64,000 nucleotides of DNA from Chlorops oryzae (lineage: Eukaryota > Arthropoda > Insecta > Diptera > Chloropidae). Made by a program: the position numbers and the translations under genes. The notes below the pieces were generated by a model. It was not told the DNA's origin. It did no database searches and saw only the letters and a list, made by a program, of their open reading frames with translations. Below, in pieces: positions 1 to 11,857 of the stretch (positions are counted from its first letter, which is position 1; each line of letters begins with the position of its first letter). The stretch lies in NCBI GenBank assembly GCA_020466095.1, contig CM035807.1, positions 81,387,666-81,451,665 on the forward strand, written 5' to 3'.

Positions 1-3000
1 GCAAATGTGTAGCACATGCCTAAATATGCCGGCACCAAATGATTGAAAAAGCTCCATAGTCGGCCTTAAACAGTAAGCCACAGTTTTCCCATACAGACTA
101 GTTGAAAAAAGCACCTCGATCTAGGTATAACAGGCACCTGATTCCGCGACATTGTGGAACCACCGCTGTAAGTGGAACCATAAATAATTCACTTCAAAAA
201 GATGAGTCAGAAGAAGAATTTTCAAATCTACCTACAATATTTGATTTGTTCTCCTGCATCATTTCAACGTTAACAAGATTTCTGTTTCACATTGAATTGC
301 CTCAGGTTTATGTCAATAAATCATCGCACTTGAATTTATCTCCATCTCCATTCAGACTGACTGTCTGTCTGGTTAATTGAAACCACAGTGAAACAATGTT
401 ACAAAAACAAACAAACAAACAAAAAAAACTGTGCGTTAAAATGATTGTAAACTTAATTAAATTGAGTCGAGGGAAAGGGTAAAAAAATTTAAAATCATTC
501 CCAGCAACCGGACAACATGTGTCGTCGCTATCGTTGACATCGCTGGCAATCGGTAATCAGCAATTTGCAAACAGTTTGCCAAGTGTAAACTTCAAAGAGC
601 GTCAGGCGTGGCACGCCGATTAGGATGTTAATGCGTCTCTCTGTGTGTTTGTGTGTCTGTGAACCCATACGCATTGAACTGGAAAAAAATCTGTTCGAAA
701 TTCAATGAAGAACTACCCGCCCACGCTTGAAATAATCGCACGCAAGTGCTCATTGATTGTTTTTTCCCCGTTATTGTTTTTGTTCTTGTTTCGATTTCAT
801 TAGACTGCATGAAAAATCATGCAGCCAGTCACTCATATCACATAAGAAAAAAAAAAAGAAAAAACAAAAAATCAAAAACTGAAAGGCAGCTGTCATTTGA
901 ACGTAGGCAGAGCACTATCGAAACCAAGCGAACGAAATACATAGTTTGACGAAAATAACAAAATTTATTTGAATTTCCGGTGCTTTCCGGAGAGAACAAA
1001 AAATGTGCGCGCCAGCAGACAAAGGCGTGCAGTAAAAGTGACACGCTTGCTAAAAGCAAAAAAAAAATTGTTTTAAATTACTTTTAATTGATATTCAAAT
1101 ATTTTTAGTGGGGGATTTTGTGGGTAGAATAAAGAACGATAGTTATTTATAACTCGTAAACAATTATTCTGTTCAATCAATGTTTACTTGAATCATTTTG
1201 TTGTTCTTTCTCTCTTTGAATCACCCTTTTCGTGCAAGGGTTAATGTATATAGTTGGTAGGTCTTTCAAGCTGACACCTCACTTCCCACCGTTGATTACC
1301 GATGGGGCAACAGTTCGTGTAAGCCAAGTTTTAGTTTAATTTAATATGAAACTCTGTTCCCTTCTCTTTATATACCTCCGCATTCTAACTGCGATTAGTT
1401 TAAGGGAAGCCTTTCGAGAATCCTTTAGAAAACTTATTGTTTAGCGAGTCACTCAATAGTAAGTATATATTGTAGATATGTATATAGGCTATACCTACAA
1501 TATCTTATTGATCCTTGGTCTTTTACAATTAGGTTCCTGAATTAACAATTTTCTTCCATTCGAAAAAATTTATATGACTTCATTTAAATAACTTTGCAGT
1601 TTAGAACTTAATTGATGATTTCGTCTTACAATAATTGATATCAACGACTTATCGGCTACTGAAATTGATATGTTTATTCTCTTTTACTTGATATATTTTA
1701 TTATATGAGAGATATATTTATTTTTTATATCCATAGACGAGGCAGAACGCTCATTGAACGCAACGTATCCGTTTCGCCTTCATATGCCTTCATCAATGAC
1801 CTTTAAATGTATCTATGCCTAATATGTATATATCCTTTGTTCACCATTACACTTTAAAAGGGACAACATCAAGAATTGACCATCTTACTGGTTCACTTTA
1901 AACGAATTAAGTTCAGTGTTGAGGAAAATTGATCAATTTAAAAAGTCGTGAATCGTAGAGTCCTCTTGATGCGAAGCCGCAGGGAAAAAAGAATCCTTCT
2001 TATAAGGAAATTGAACGATCTGTCTTGATTCGTATCCTGTTTACCTGTCACAATCGAATGACATTCCGTTTGATTGAACTGCTTTAGAATTTGATTAAAA
2101 AAGGAGATATTTCCCGAATGGTAAGATAAACTCATGCTGTTTCATTTTATTCATAAAAAAAAGAAGGAAATCGATACAGCTCCTCCATTCATTGGCATTC
2201 TTCATGTGCAATTTCATTCGAATATTTCTCGCATGTGTTTGCGTGTTTGTCGGCATGAAGTTTCTTCCACTTTTCATTCGATTCACTTAGAAGCTCATTT
2301 TTTATATCGCTGAAAACAAAATAAGCACCTACGTACATAAAGAAGCACCGAAACCCATTTAGAGAATTTTGCAAAATTAGCGAATTCAATTAGCGTTTAT
2401 ACCATATGTTTGCAATGTCGTCGTGTTTTGCGAGAAATTTGCAATCGGCAATTAGAAAATTAACTTTCCGACTTTCTGCTCAAATGCTGCGACGCACTTA
2501 AATCAATTAAGGAAATTCAATGGAGTGTCTTCATTCAATTGCATTTGGCACATCCGTAAGCATCTTTTGAGATGTGGGAGGAGGTTAGCACTTTTTGAAA
2601 ATTCTGACTTTTAAAGCAAGAATTTCAAGCTCTAAAAATACTCATTTAGCTAGAGATAAATTTAAAAGGGATTTTAGAAGACTTTGCCTGAATATTTTCA
2701 AACCAGCGACAATTTATAAAAAATGAAAAACCAACTAAATGAAAACTTCATCACTTTCTATACAAAAACTGACTTCAGAAATAAAACAAGCCTTTACAAC
2801 GCCAAACTGGCAACACTCGCTATTTCGGTTTCCTGGGTTGCTTTTTCATACTCAAAGAGCAATTTTTGAACAATCAGAATTTCAATTAAAATAAAGACAA
2901 AATTAAACGCTCTAACCTGTCAAAAAGGATCTTAAGATCCAATTGCGAGGCTCAATTCTATTAATTCCAGAAAGAAATAAACAGGCAAGAAAGAAAATCT

Positions 3001-5732
3001 TTGAAAATGACGTAAAAAGCTTCATAATTTTCTGAGAGTTCATTATAATTAATAAATTATTATTTATGGCCACAAATAAATAATTTTCCAAACAGATTTA
3101 TTAATTTGATTTTTTTTTTTTTTTACAAAGAGCAATTTAAATTACCTACCTATAAAATAACATCATTTATCATTGTTCGATGTGAATGATATTCCACTTC
3201 AATAGGCTTAAGCTTATTAGGCAGTAAATAACCAAAATTACTTAAAATAGCTTAACTGGTCGATTTAACCCATTAAAGAATAATTTCATAAATTTTTACA
3301 TTTTCTAACTAATTTATACACTTTTGATGAGTAACAAATTGCCAAGTCACCGTGACCCATATGCATACATCCAATAAATTAACGATTCTTTGATCGTTCC
3401 TAACAACATTCGCCTCGATTTTAATGAGCTTGTTGGAAATTCGCAGAAGAATTCTGATTTTTTTTTCTTTTTTTCTAACTGCAACCAATTGATTAACTAT
3501 CCGACATATTCTTATTCTCATTACTTTTATTATTACTATTATTATTCAACTTATTCGTAATAATTGTAAATGCGGCATATTAGCTATGCTGATATCAGTG
3601 ACTGCAAAGTAAAAAAAAAAGCCGCGTCGCAATCAGCAATCAGCAATTTAACAATGCATTCACCGCGCCATTTCGATGCCCTTCACTTGCTACACTTGGA
3701 TATTCGGGCAATTTGTGGTAATTTACAAATGATTTGCATTGTGCTCCCGACAACGTCAAGTGCGCGCTCCTCAGCTCAATTGCATAGAATGAAATTTCCG
3801 AATGAAAAGCGAGCGAATTTTCAAGCTCGTGCATGAGATCGAATAGAAAAAAAAGAAACGCTTGAAAATTATTGAAATTCTGCCGTGCGTATCACTCACT
3901 TTCAATTTCGATTTAAGGCATCGAATAGGTTTGGCTTTTATTTTCATTTTATTCAATTAATTTTCCATTATTAAAATGTGTATTAAATCTTTCTTAATCT
4001 ATTTTTGGCTTAGCGGGAAAATTTTCTTGTTCTTTGATTTTATTTGAGGTCAATTTCATTTTTAATTATTTAAACAAAATTAATTTGAACCAAAAATATC
4101 TCTTCATTAATTCGGATGCTTTGAGACTTTATTTATTTTTAATTTTTTTTTTTTCAATTTTATTTCATTTTCTTTTTCTTCCCCCCGTCGTCGAAATGTT
4201 TTATGCAAATTGCTTGCGATAGAAAGTTCTGCTCTCTTGCCCCAATTACGTTCGTTGAATTTCCAATGAGATTTTGCCTTTTCTATTTGCACTGGACTTG
4301 TGCTTTTTTTTTTTTGCTAATTATTTAGGGCATTTCCCTCTATTCAAACTTTGCTTTGAATCTAAAAATACTTCCTTCGACAATTTTTAGAATGTTTATA
4401 CATACATACATATTAAGATGAGAGCTTCAACTTTGATTAATAAAGCAATAGCTAAAAATGAATATTTATTTATGGCAGAAAGACAAGTAACTAGGTACAT
4501 GAAAATCTATAATTAGATTGGAAAAATGGTTTGGTGTAAGACTTGCCCGTCAGTTATCTTTTCCTGAAGATGTCGGATTTTTTTCCAAAAACTCTTAATC
4601 CGATTTTTGCTCTTGTAAAAAAAAAAACTTCAACTAGATTCTGACAAAGCTGCATACCAATTGCGGGCCACATGCGGGAACTCTGGACCGCTTGAAAGAA
4701 TTGAAGATTGAAGAAATCACATTAATCTTCCTTCCTCCCTCGAACACAATAACTCTCTCCTACTTTCTTTCTCACCCTCTCATCCTTTCCTTGTCTTGCT
4801 GATCCTTGCTACAAGGGCTGTGTTCTCCGTTGACTTACATTCTTCAGTGTTCTTGGGAAAACCACGTCGTTTATACCTACGAAGAGCATAGTTACTGGTG
4901 GTATTTATGACGATATCTTCTTTTGATTATATTGGATGAAGCAATAATAATTATGAAGTAATTAAGCGAACTGAATGTTACAGGCTCCGCTAATAGAGAA
5001 AGATCAAACGGCTCATTAAGTAATGAGTCGAAAAATATCGCTAGAAAGAATGAAAAGTGTATTAAAATTCATGTCTATTTTTCTTTTACTTTTCTATAAC
5101 TTTTTTATTTATGTTTTATTTTAAATTATTATATAATTTTTATTTAGCGAAAATTACAACAATTCCTCTTCAAAATGAAATGAGAACAAAGCTCCTTTTG
5201 ATGTTCCAACTTTCCATTCATAACTTTTCCACTTCATTCCAACATAAGCTCCTTTCTCTTCTCATTAAGTACTTCTAATGCTTTCAGTGATATTTTTCCG
5301 TCTTTTTTCGTACGAAAATCTTTCACAAAATTTATTTCTCATGAAATTCGTTTGGACCTTTTATAGAACGCAAATTCCCAGGCAAGGTTAGCAAAAGCAA
5401 AATAATTAGTATGCATCCTTACCACGGAGCAGTGCAGAAAAATCATTAGAGATGGTTATTGTTTTCATCATTTTAATTTGTTTTAATTTGGTTTTTTGTT
5501 TGTTTTGTTTTCCACTCGTTACGCTTGAATAAATTCTGGAATCTTATTCCTCAGAATTTTTTGAGAAGAATAGTGAAGAATTCTTGGAATTTTATTTTCG
5601 GTTTCTGGGAAATTCCAGTCACGGTCCCACACGTGACACTCACTTTTTTTTAAGTTTTTAGCTCATAATACCTAATTTTTAAAAAAGTACGTGATTCTCG
5701 AGGATTTAAAATTTTTAAAATATTTAACAATA
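1..5732. other. Non-coding AT-rich DNA, no gene recognised
   Basis: Only short open frames with biased composition, and no supported exon. Contains many A/T homopolymers (for example 3111-3124), a perfect 14-bp palindrome GGATCTTAAGATCC at 2929-2942, and one motif ACTGGCAACACTC (about 2805) like a decayed hAT-type end. It may be intergenic or part of a large intron. Confidence 0.6.
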
Positions 5733-5866
5733 TTAAGGCCCATTTGCTACTGTTTCGGTTAAAGTTTATCGTCACGATATCCTCTCAAAACGTCGACATT
5801 TTCTTATAAATGTTTTTGTTTTTCGGAACGAAAACTTTAACCAGAACCGCAGGAAACGGGCCTTAA
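5733..5866. mobile_element. GGCCC-ended MITE, copy 1 (TTAA on both sides)
   Basis: 126-bp element (5737-5862) between TTAA and TTAA. The left end GGCCCATTTGCTACTGTTTC pairs with the inverted right end GGCCCGTTTCCTGCGGTTCT, and both continue into GGTTAAAGTTT. The centre carries CGATATCCTCTC. It has no coding capacity. The ends and size fit a non-autonomous DNA transposon; the TTAA could be a piggyBac-type target duplication or simply part of the terminal repeat. Confidence 0.75.
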
Positions 5867-8527
5867 GCACTTAACTTAACGCGATTTGTTCACAGAATGG
5901 CTGTCGCGGGTGGGACCGTTTCTCCTGAATTGATCCTGCTCTTGATAGCCTAACATCTGCTACTTAGTTGGAAAAAATCTCATGGGAAACAGCTTTCCCA
6001 AATGAAAATTTAATATGAAAAACAAAATTGATTTTTAATTTGTAATGTTTTTCTTTTTAGGAAAACTTTTTGATGTTCGTGTAAAAATTTTCAATTCGCT
6101 TTCAATTAAAAGTTTAAACTTGTAAAAAACTATTTTATTGAAAAACTTTGAGGAATACTGTAATGTATTTTCCAGCTTCAATAGCATTCGATATTTGTTT
6201 TTTTTTTCTTTTTTTATAATTTTTTTTTTTATGAAAAACGAGGAGGAAATTTTGCTACCGAGCGAAGCCACAATGACCACTAATATACAACAGAAGTCCA
6301 GTTTAACAAATCTCTATTGTGGTGCAGCCATATAGCCACATGAAAAACTGAAAATTAGTTCAATTTGCAGCGAAAATTTTTCCAGCGAAAAGTTTTCACA
6401 AAAGGAAAAATAAAAGAGGGAAAGTTTTTTCGAAAGGATTTTTTTTCGATTCGAATTACAAGGATGTTTTGGCTTGATTTGGCTTTTGAATTGTTTTGTT
6501 TTGTTTTTGTTTCCGGATAATGAAAAAGTTCAACAAAAACTGCAAAAACAAAAAAAAAATTGAAAAAGTTAAATTAAAAGTTTTTTATACGGACTTCGCG
6601 CAGAATTTAGAGTCCTTTTCCCTTGATGCCCTCTGCTCGATAAAGCTCTTTTGTTTGTCCATAAGAGCTACTGCTTCATTTATTCTGACGGCTCCTATAA
6701 TTTATTTTGAGACATCCGTCCGTTTCTTAGGCGAACTGCACCCTCTTGTTGGAAGAAACTCTTCGTTTTAATGCAATTTTAATAATTATGCCTTCGTTGG
6801 CCAGCCATAACATCGTAGTCTCGCTGTTGATGTAATTGAGATCGCTGACCTTAGTTCATCAACGAAGCACTGTCTCAGACCTTTCGGTCAATCTTTTGTA
6901 TTGTAGGGCAGAAACCAAGGAAAACCCTACTCAGTTACGGCAAGACTCTGAAGTTGAAAGAGGAACTGGTCTGCAGACTGATGGAATACATTGAAAAGAT
7001 GCACAGCAAGAAGAGGCTGAAAAAAAATCGTACTGGTCGAAATATTACCTTAAGCTTCTTTCACTCGGGCCCGAGAGAAGATTATCGGCGTATTTGCTCT
7101 TCAGGGCTTCTTTTAGTATTGTGAAAGCTGTTTAACTAGCAGTCAGATCGGAACCTTCGTCGAAGTCTCCCTTTTAAAGATAACGTAAACTAATTTGGGC
7201 CCATTCAAAAAGTCCGAGCCCAATTAAAATACTCCCTTTTAGTCCCCTTTTCCATCCCGTAGATGTATGTTTTCAAAGCATAACCCTGAACGATTAATTA
7301 TGTATGAAATTTTCCAATTCTTGACGTTTCTACCTCTTGGCTCACAATCTGAAATCGTTGTCCAAATGGATGGACCAAGCCCTGTACGCGAAGCTAATTA
7401 ATTCTTCTTCTGAACAGTTTCCTCAGCTCTTATCAAAATTATAATCAGTAACTCTGGAACTCTTTCACCGCTTTAATTGAATTTTGTTATCAGCAATTTA
7501 AAGACTTCTCACTTACGACAGCAAATGCTGCAACAATAACAACAACTACAACAACAAAATTCTGGTCTCATAACTAAAGGTTAAGGTGCCCAATTAAACC
7601 ACACAACGAGCACTTGAAATATAGTCGCGGTCTGAGAAACCGCAAGGAACCCGAGAAAAGTGAAGGAAAGTTGCCTTAAATCATTGTGAGGGTTTGAAAT
7701 TTTTAAAGCGCATAAATATTTGATTGCTATGCCGTCAAAAGAGTGCTAAAACGAAAGCGTTATAGCGCTAATAGATTGCTTTGGCGAAAAATATTAACAC
7801 TTCACGAAGCGATGTGCCTTGCTTGAAGTCTTCGAGGGGAACGTCAAAATTTCAAGAAATAAATTGACATTGAAAAAGACTTACAATTTTTCAATAATAA
7901 AAGCATTCCTCAACACGCACTTCTAGACGAAAGATTAATTATTATCACAGGGCCGCCTGTGAAGGAAACTGGCCTGCACTAAGACCAACGCGTCGGTTTA
8001 ATGGAAGTGAACAAGTAAAAATTGTTGCCTTCAAATTTCACAATATCCTCTTAAAATTGCAAAATTTGTACACAAATATTGTTGGGCCCGTAGATTTTCT
8101 CCTCTAGAACTAAATTTTTTTTATCTTCCTGAACGTAATTTTCAATCGAAAATGCCTCTATGTATGTTTCTACCTTTAAATATGCCAAATCAATGCTAAC
8201 AGAAATCATCATCAATAACCGAAGTCAGAAAAACTGTTCTGCTTCGGAGCTTTGGCCTTAAATGATTTATGAAAATGAATTCCCGGCAAATCACGTGGGA
8301 AATGATATTCGAATCCTCTACACATTAATGCCAAAAATACGAAAAAGAAGTTAAGTTACGTGCAATTAACGTCTAAGTTTTCTGCTTAAGGTAAGGCAAT
8401 CGCAATTTGTTGTGGGTGAAGGAAATAAGATATAATCCAGCAAACACGTTAGGAGTACTCGGAGGTATGTGAAGATCAAAAATTTGAGTCAGTAAGGAAG
8501 GTCAAGTTAGTGTTAAATAAATAGTAT
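5867..8527. other. Non-coding region with one coding-like scrap
   Basis: AT-rich sequence without a supportable gene, except for the open stretch 6855-7124 listed separately. Otherwise I see homopolymer runs only. Confidence 0.5.
6855..7124 (+). pseudogene. Unidentified coding-like open stretch without a start
   Basis: Ninety codons are open between TAG (6852-6854) and TGA (7122-7124). The middle looks protein-like and is rich in Lys/Leu/Glu: GQKPRKTLLSYGKTLKLKEE and then LVCRLMEYIEKMHSKKRLKK. No ATG opens the frame. A pyrimidine-rich stretch ending TTGTAG at 6901-6906 could serve as a splice acceptor. It could be a lone exon or the remains of a transposon ORF. I recognise no family; chance is possible. 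Confidence 0.2.
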
Positions 8528-8656
8528 AAGGCCCGTTTGCTGCTGTTCCAATTTAATTTTTCCTTCTGGAAAACCAAAAATTTGTATGAAAATGTTGACA
8601 TTTTGAGACGATATCGTGACGATAAACTTTATCCGGAACGGAAGCAAATTGGCCGT
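8528..8656. mobile_element. GGCCC-ended MITE, copy 2 (reversed orientation)
   Basis: Begins AAGGCCCGTTTGCTGCTGTT and ends with the inverted counterpart CGGAAGCAAATTGGCC. The core GATATCGTGACG is the reverse complement of the core of copy 1, so this copy lies in the opposite orientation. Confidence 0.65.
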
Positions 8657-8659
8657 AGG

Positions 8660-8736
8660 CCACGATGTCATAACGATATCCTCCCAAAATGTCAACATTT
8701 TTATACACATTTTTTTAAGGTTTTTTGGAACGTAAG
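8660..8736. mobile_element. Half copy of the GGCCC MITE, head-to-head with copy 2
   Basis: Contains CGATATCCTCCCAAAATGTC and then a TTTTTTGGAACG block, both typical of the family core. It lacks a clear terminal repeat. With copy 2 it forms a long imperfect palindrome. Confidence 0.5.
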
Positions 8737-8940
8737 ATTGTTGTATGGGTCTCTCATTCAGTATACGATTTCGAAATGATATAAGTCGATCTTTTCAGGA
8801 AGCGAAACTGTTCATTTTGGACCCCGAAATAATCTCATTATGAGGGCTCGTAGCTACCATCTGCATAAGGAATCATAAATGACTCATTTTTGACCCCGAA
8901 AGTTTTCTGGTATTTTATGTCGAATGAATCCATACAGTTT

Positions 8941-9066
8941 AAGGCACGTTTGTTACTTTTTCGTATCGTTTTGCCAAATTTTCATACAGTTTTTGTTTGT
9001 TTTGTTTTAGTTTCTCGGAACGAAAAAGCTTAAAAATTTATCGGAAAGAATAAGAAACGGTTCTTT
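8941..9066. mobile_element. Decayed GGCCC-type MITE, copy 3
   Basis: Left part TTTAAGGCACGTTTGTTACT and right part inverted AAAGAACCGTTTCTTATTC resemble the family ends, with TTCTCGGAACGAAAAA inside. Divergent, so assignment is tentative. Confidence 0.35.
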
Positions 9067-9079
9067 ATATTTAAAATAT

Positions 9080-9175
9080 TAGGTCTGTTCCCGTACTGCA
9101 CGAAACTGACCGAAACTACCCAATTTTGCCAAATTTTCAAACAGCTTTCAAAAAATTGAGCAGCTTCGTACCTTA
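9080..9175. mobile_element. GGTCTGTTC-ended MITE, decayed copy
   Basis: Left end AGGTCTGTTCCCGTACTGCA followed by CGAAACT is identical to the element at 45112, including the preceding ATATT. The right end is degraded. Confidence 0.5.
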
Positions 9176-10257
9176 TTGTAAATGGTTTTTCTGTTTTAAA
9201 TCGAAAATTCGCTTTTAATAATTTGAGTTGAGAAATTTTTTCATTTCAAGTGAACAAGAAATTTATGTAACTCAATGATTTATTACATAAAAGTCTTTCC
9301 TTCAAGAAGCTCTTCTCATTTTTTATTCAGCCCAATATGCGCTATGAAAATGAATGAACGGACAAAAGTCATCTGCTCCTTGTGAATGAGGTTTTTTCCG
9401 TTTGCAGAAGGATAATATATTTCCGGTGCTTGAGTACAATTTATTATTGTTTGCTTCCTTTTTCGAAATGAGCTTCTTCAAGAAGTTTACCTTTCATTTG
9501 TTCATGCATTGAATGCATCTTGTATGGAGAAGACGAGGGAAAATTGTGCGCGTAAAGAGCTTAAAAAATAAGCAACACTTTTTGAAGTGTTTTCTCAATG
9601 TTTACAGAAAAACTTTTTCAATCGCTAAATGCTTTCCTCTCAATGAGGGTGTAAAGAAAAATATTGAAAACAAAAACTTAGCTTAAAAGAACCGCTTTTC
9701 TTGGAAGAAACGTTTTCTGTACATATTGCAACACTTTTTACCTTCGAATGGGAAGAGCTAAGAACTTTCGAAGACTAGCAAATTAAGATTAAAATAGAGA
9801 AAAAATAAAGTTTTATTTTTTCATATTTTGTAGAGGCTTAAAAATTTTGAGAACATTTCTCTTATCAGTACAAGTAAGTCCTAACTTTTCTTGAAAACAT
9901 GAAAAACATACTGAGTAGGTCAAAACATTTCGTTCTTAAAGTTAAGTTGCTTCCAGTGAAGCCGTTGGACTTAAAATTTAAAAATTATTTTACATATTTC
10001 CTATTATTTCTTACTTGAGTGAAATTTACCTACTGTTCTCGATTCAGGTCTGTTGAGAACGGTTGAGTCTAAAGCAGAGAGCCGACTACTTTCGAAGAGT
10101 TCAAAGATTCATACATTTTTTTTTCAATTTTTTCAAAGGATTTTATTTTAAGGAAACAAAAAGTTTTATGGAACCTTTGCTATATCTCGGTCTGTTCTCT
10201 AAATTTATCTAAAGAAATGTACCTATATATTTTCTTTGGCTTTAAGTCTCATAGCCT
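9176..10257. other. Non-coding interval
   Basis: AT-rich sequence with no gene and no clear repeat recognised. Confidence 0.5.
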
Positions 10258-10678
10258 CCAGCCTAGCTTAAACTTTTTGCAGGTTTAAACTTTCAAATGA
10301 TCAGGAGAGCTTAAACCAAGTTTATTAATTTTGTATAAAAATTTTTTAAAAATTCAAATATAGACAATGTATTTGATTGAGCTAAACATGAAGAAACAGG
10401 AAGAACATTTGCTACTGTTCCGGTTAAAGTTTTACGTTACGATATCCTCTCAAAATGTCAAAATTTTCATACAAATTTTTTTTTTTCGGAACGGAAAAAA
10501 TAAACCAGAACAGTAGCAAATGGGCCTTAGTCTTCATGCCAATTTAGCTCGCTCAAATGCCTTTGATTTATTTGAATTTTTAAAAAATTTCCATATAAAA
10601 ATCATAAGCCTGACTTAAACTCTACTAAAGACAGTGATTCGAAAGTTTAAACCTTCAAAAACTTTAAACTAGGTTGAA
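10258..10678. mobile_element. Palindromic element disrupted by a nested MITE
   Basis: Long imperfect inverted repeat. The left arm (10262-10370) opens CCTAGCTTAAACTTTTTGCA then GGTTTAAACTTTC. The inverted right arm (10558-10673) opens CCTAGTTTAAAGTTTTTGAA then GGTTTAAACTTTC, and both arms share TTTTTTAAAAATTCAAAT further in. A GGCCC MITE (10404-10529) sits in the loop. Confidence 0.7.
10404..10529. mobile_element. GGCCC-ended MITE, copy 4 (nested)
   Basis: Left end CATTTGCTACTGTTCCGGTT pairs with right end inverted AAGGCCCATTTGCTACTGTT; the core CGATATCCTCTC is conserved. The first GGCC of the left end is lost. Inserted within the loop of the palindrome 10258-10678. Confidence 0.72.
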
Positions 10679-10752
10679 CATGAATATATTAAAGAATATA
10701 TTCGAAAATTTAAATTTTTTTAAGCTCTTAAGCCGAGTTGAAGACTGCGACT

Positions 10753-11857
10753 CTAAGGGTGGTAGTTACCAAAAAGTTTAAGCTAAGGCTAAATCTTAAT
10801 CTTTCGAAGTACAAGTGGTAGTTACCAAGTTAAATTAAACCGGTCTTAGAGAATTCGATATTCGAAAATTTTGAAATTTAAGCCCAAAAAAAAAAATAGT
10901 TTTTGCTATTTTCGAAAACTCTTTCAAACTAGCAGGCCGATGGAAAAACGTAAAAATTTTAACAAAAGCATTTTTTTCTTTTGCATTTTTTAAAACATAT
11001 GTTTTTTGTTTAGCCTTCTCTGCTCTCTTCGAATTTTCGAAAATTTCATTCTTAAAATTTATGACTGCTTCGTTGGGGTAATAAACCAGGTTTAATTGAT
11101 TTGGTACACTGAACGAAAACTACGGTTGGTAATTACCACTGTCGTAGTTACGACGTTTACCGTAGGTATTTTAGAGAAAATGTAGTACGGACGTATTAAA
11201 CTGTTTAAAGCATTGCGATATTCTTAGGGCAAATTTCTTTCAAACGTATTTAAAGACTTTTCGAAAAACATCGTAAAATAGTTTTCATTTGATTTAATAA
11301 CTATTAGTCCAATGCGAATTAATTTCCTGTACGGCGTTGGGTTTAGCTATTCGCTTCGTCATCCGAAGGCTCGGGTTAAATCTCACAGAGGGAATGCAAG
11401 TTGTAAAAATTGGAATCTTTTCAAGTAAGTGAAAAATATTAAAGAACAAAACAAACAATCTAGAATGAAATTCAAGCTTAGCCCCAACCTTATAAATTGG
11501 GAGAGGAGGGGCCCCATCCCGGCTTTCCAAAAATTTTTTTTTGTTTGCATAAAATGTACTTTAAAATTTTTATGTCACTGTAAGGTTTTTAACATACACT
11601 TACCAACATTTTATGTTATATTTGAAAAAAAAAAAATAAAAAAAATTAGCGCCTAGGATAACCCCCGTTCGGGATTGCTGCTCATTTCGTTTTAAATTTT
11701 TTACTAGCTTGGGTTAATTTTAAATTCCGTATGACAAATTTGACTGTTCGAGTGGTAAATTAAACTAGGTTTTTATTTATACGATTTTGGTTAACTACGA
11801 AAACTTAAGCGAAAGCTAAGAATTTACTTAAACCGAGCTGGTAACTACCACCCTAAG
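10753..11857. mobile_element. Inverted-repeat element with GGTGGTAGTTACC ends
   Basis: The left end CTAAGGGTGGTAGTTACC pairs with the inverted right end CTTAGGGTGGTAGTTACC, about 1.1 kb apart. Further copies of the motif occur at about 10819 (GTGGTAGTTACCAAG) and 11127 (GGTTGGTAATTACCACTG), suggesting a composite or nested insertion. No coding region. Confidence 0.55.

Noticed and set aside
102..380. 92-codon frame near the left edge
   Set aside because: Random-like composition, no domain, no supporting splice or poly(A) signals.
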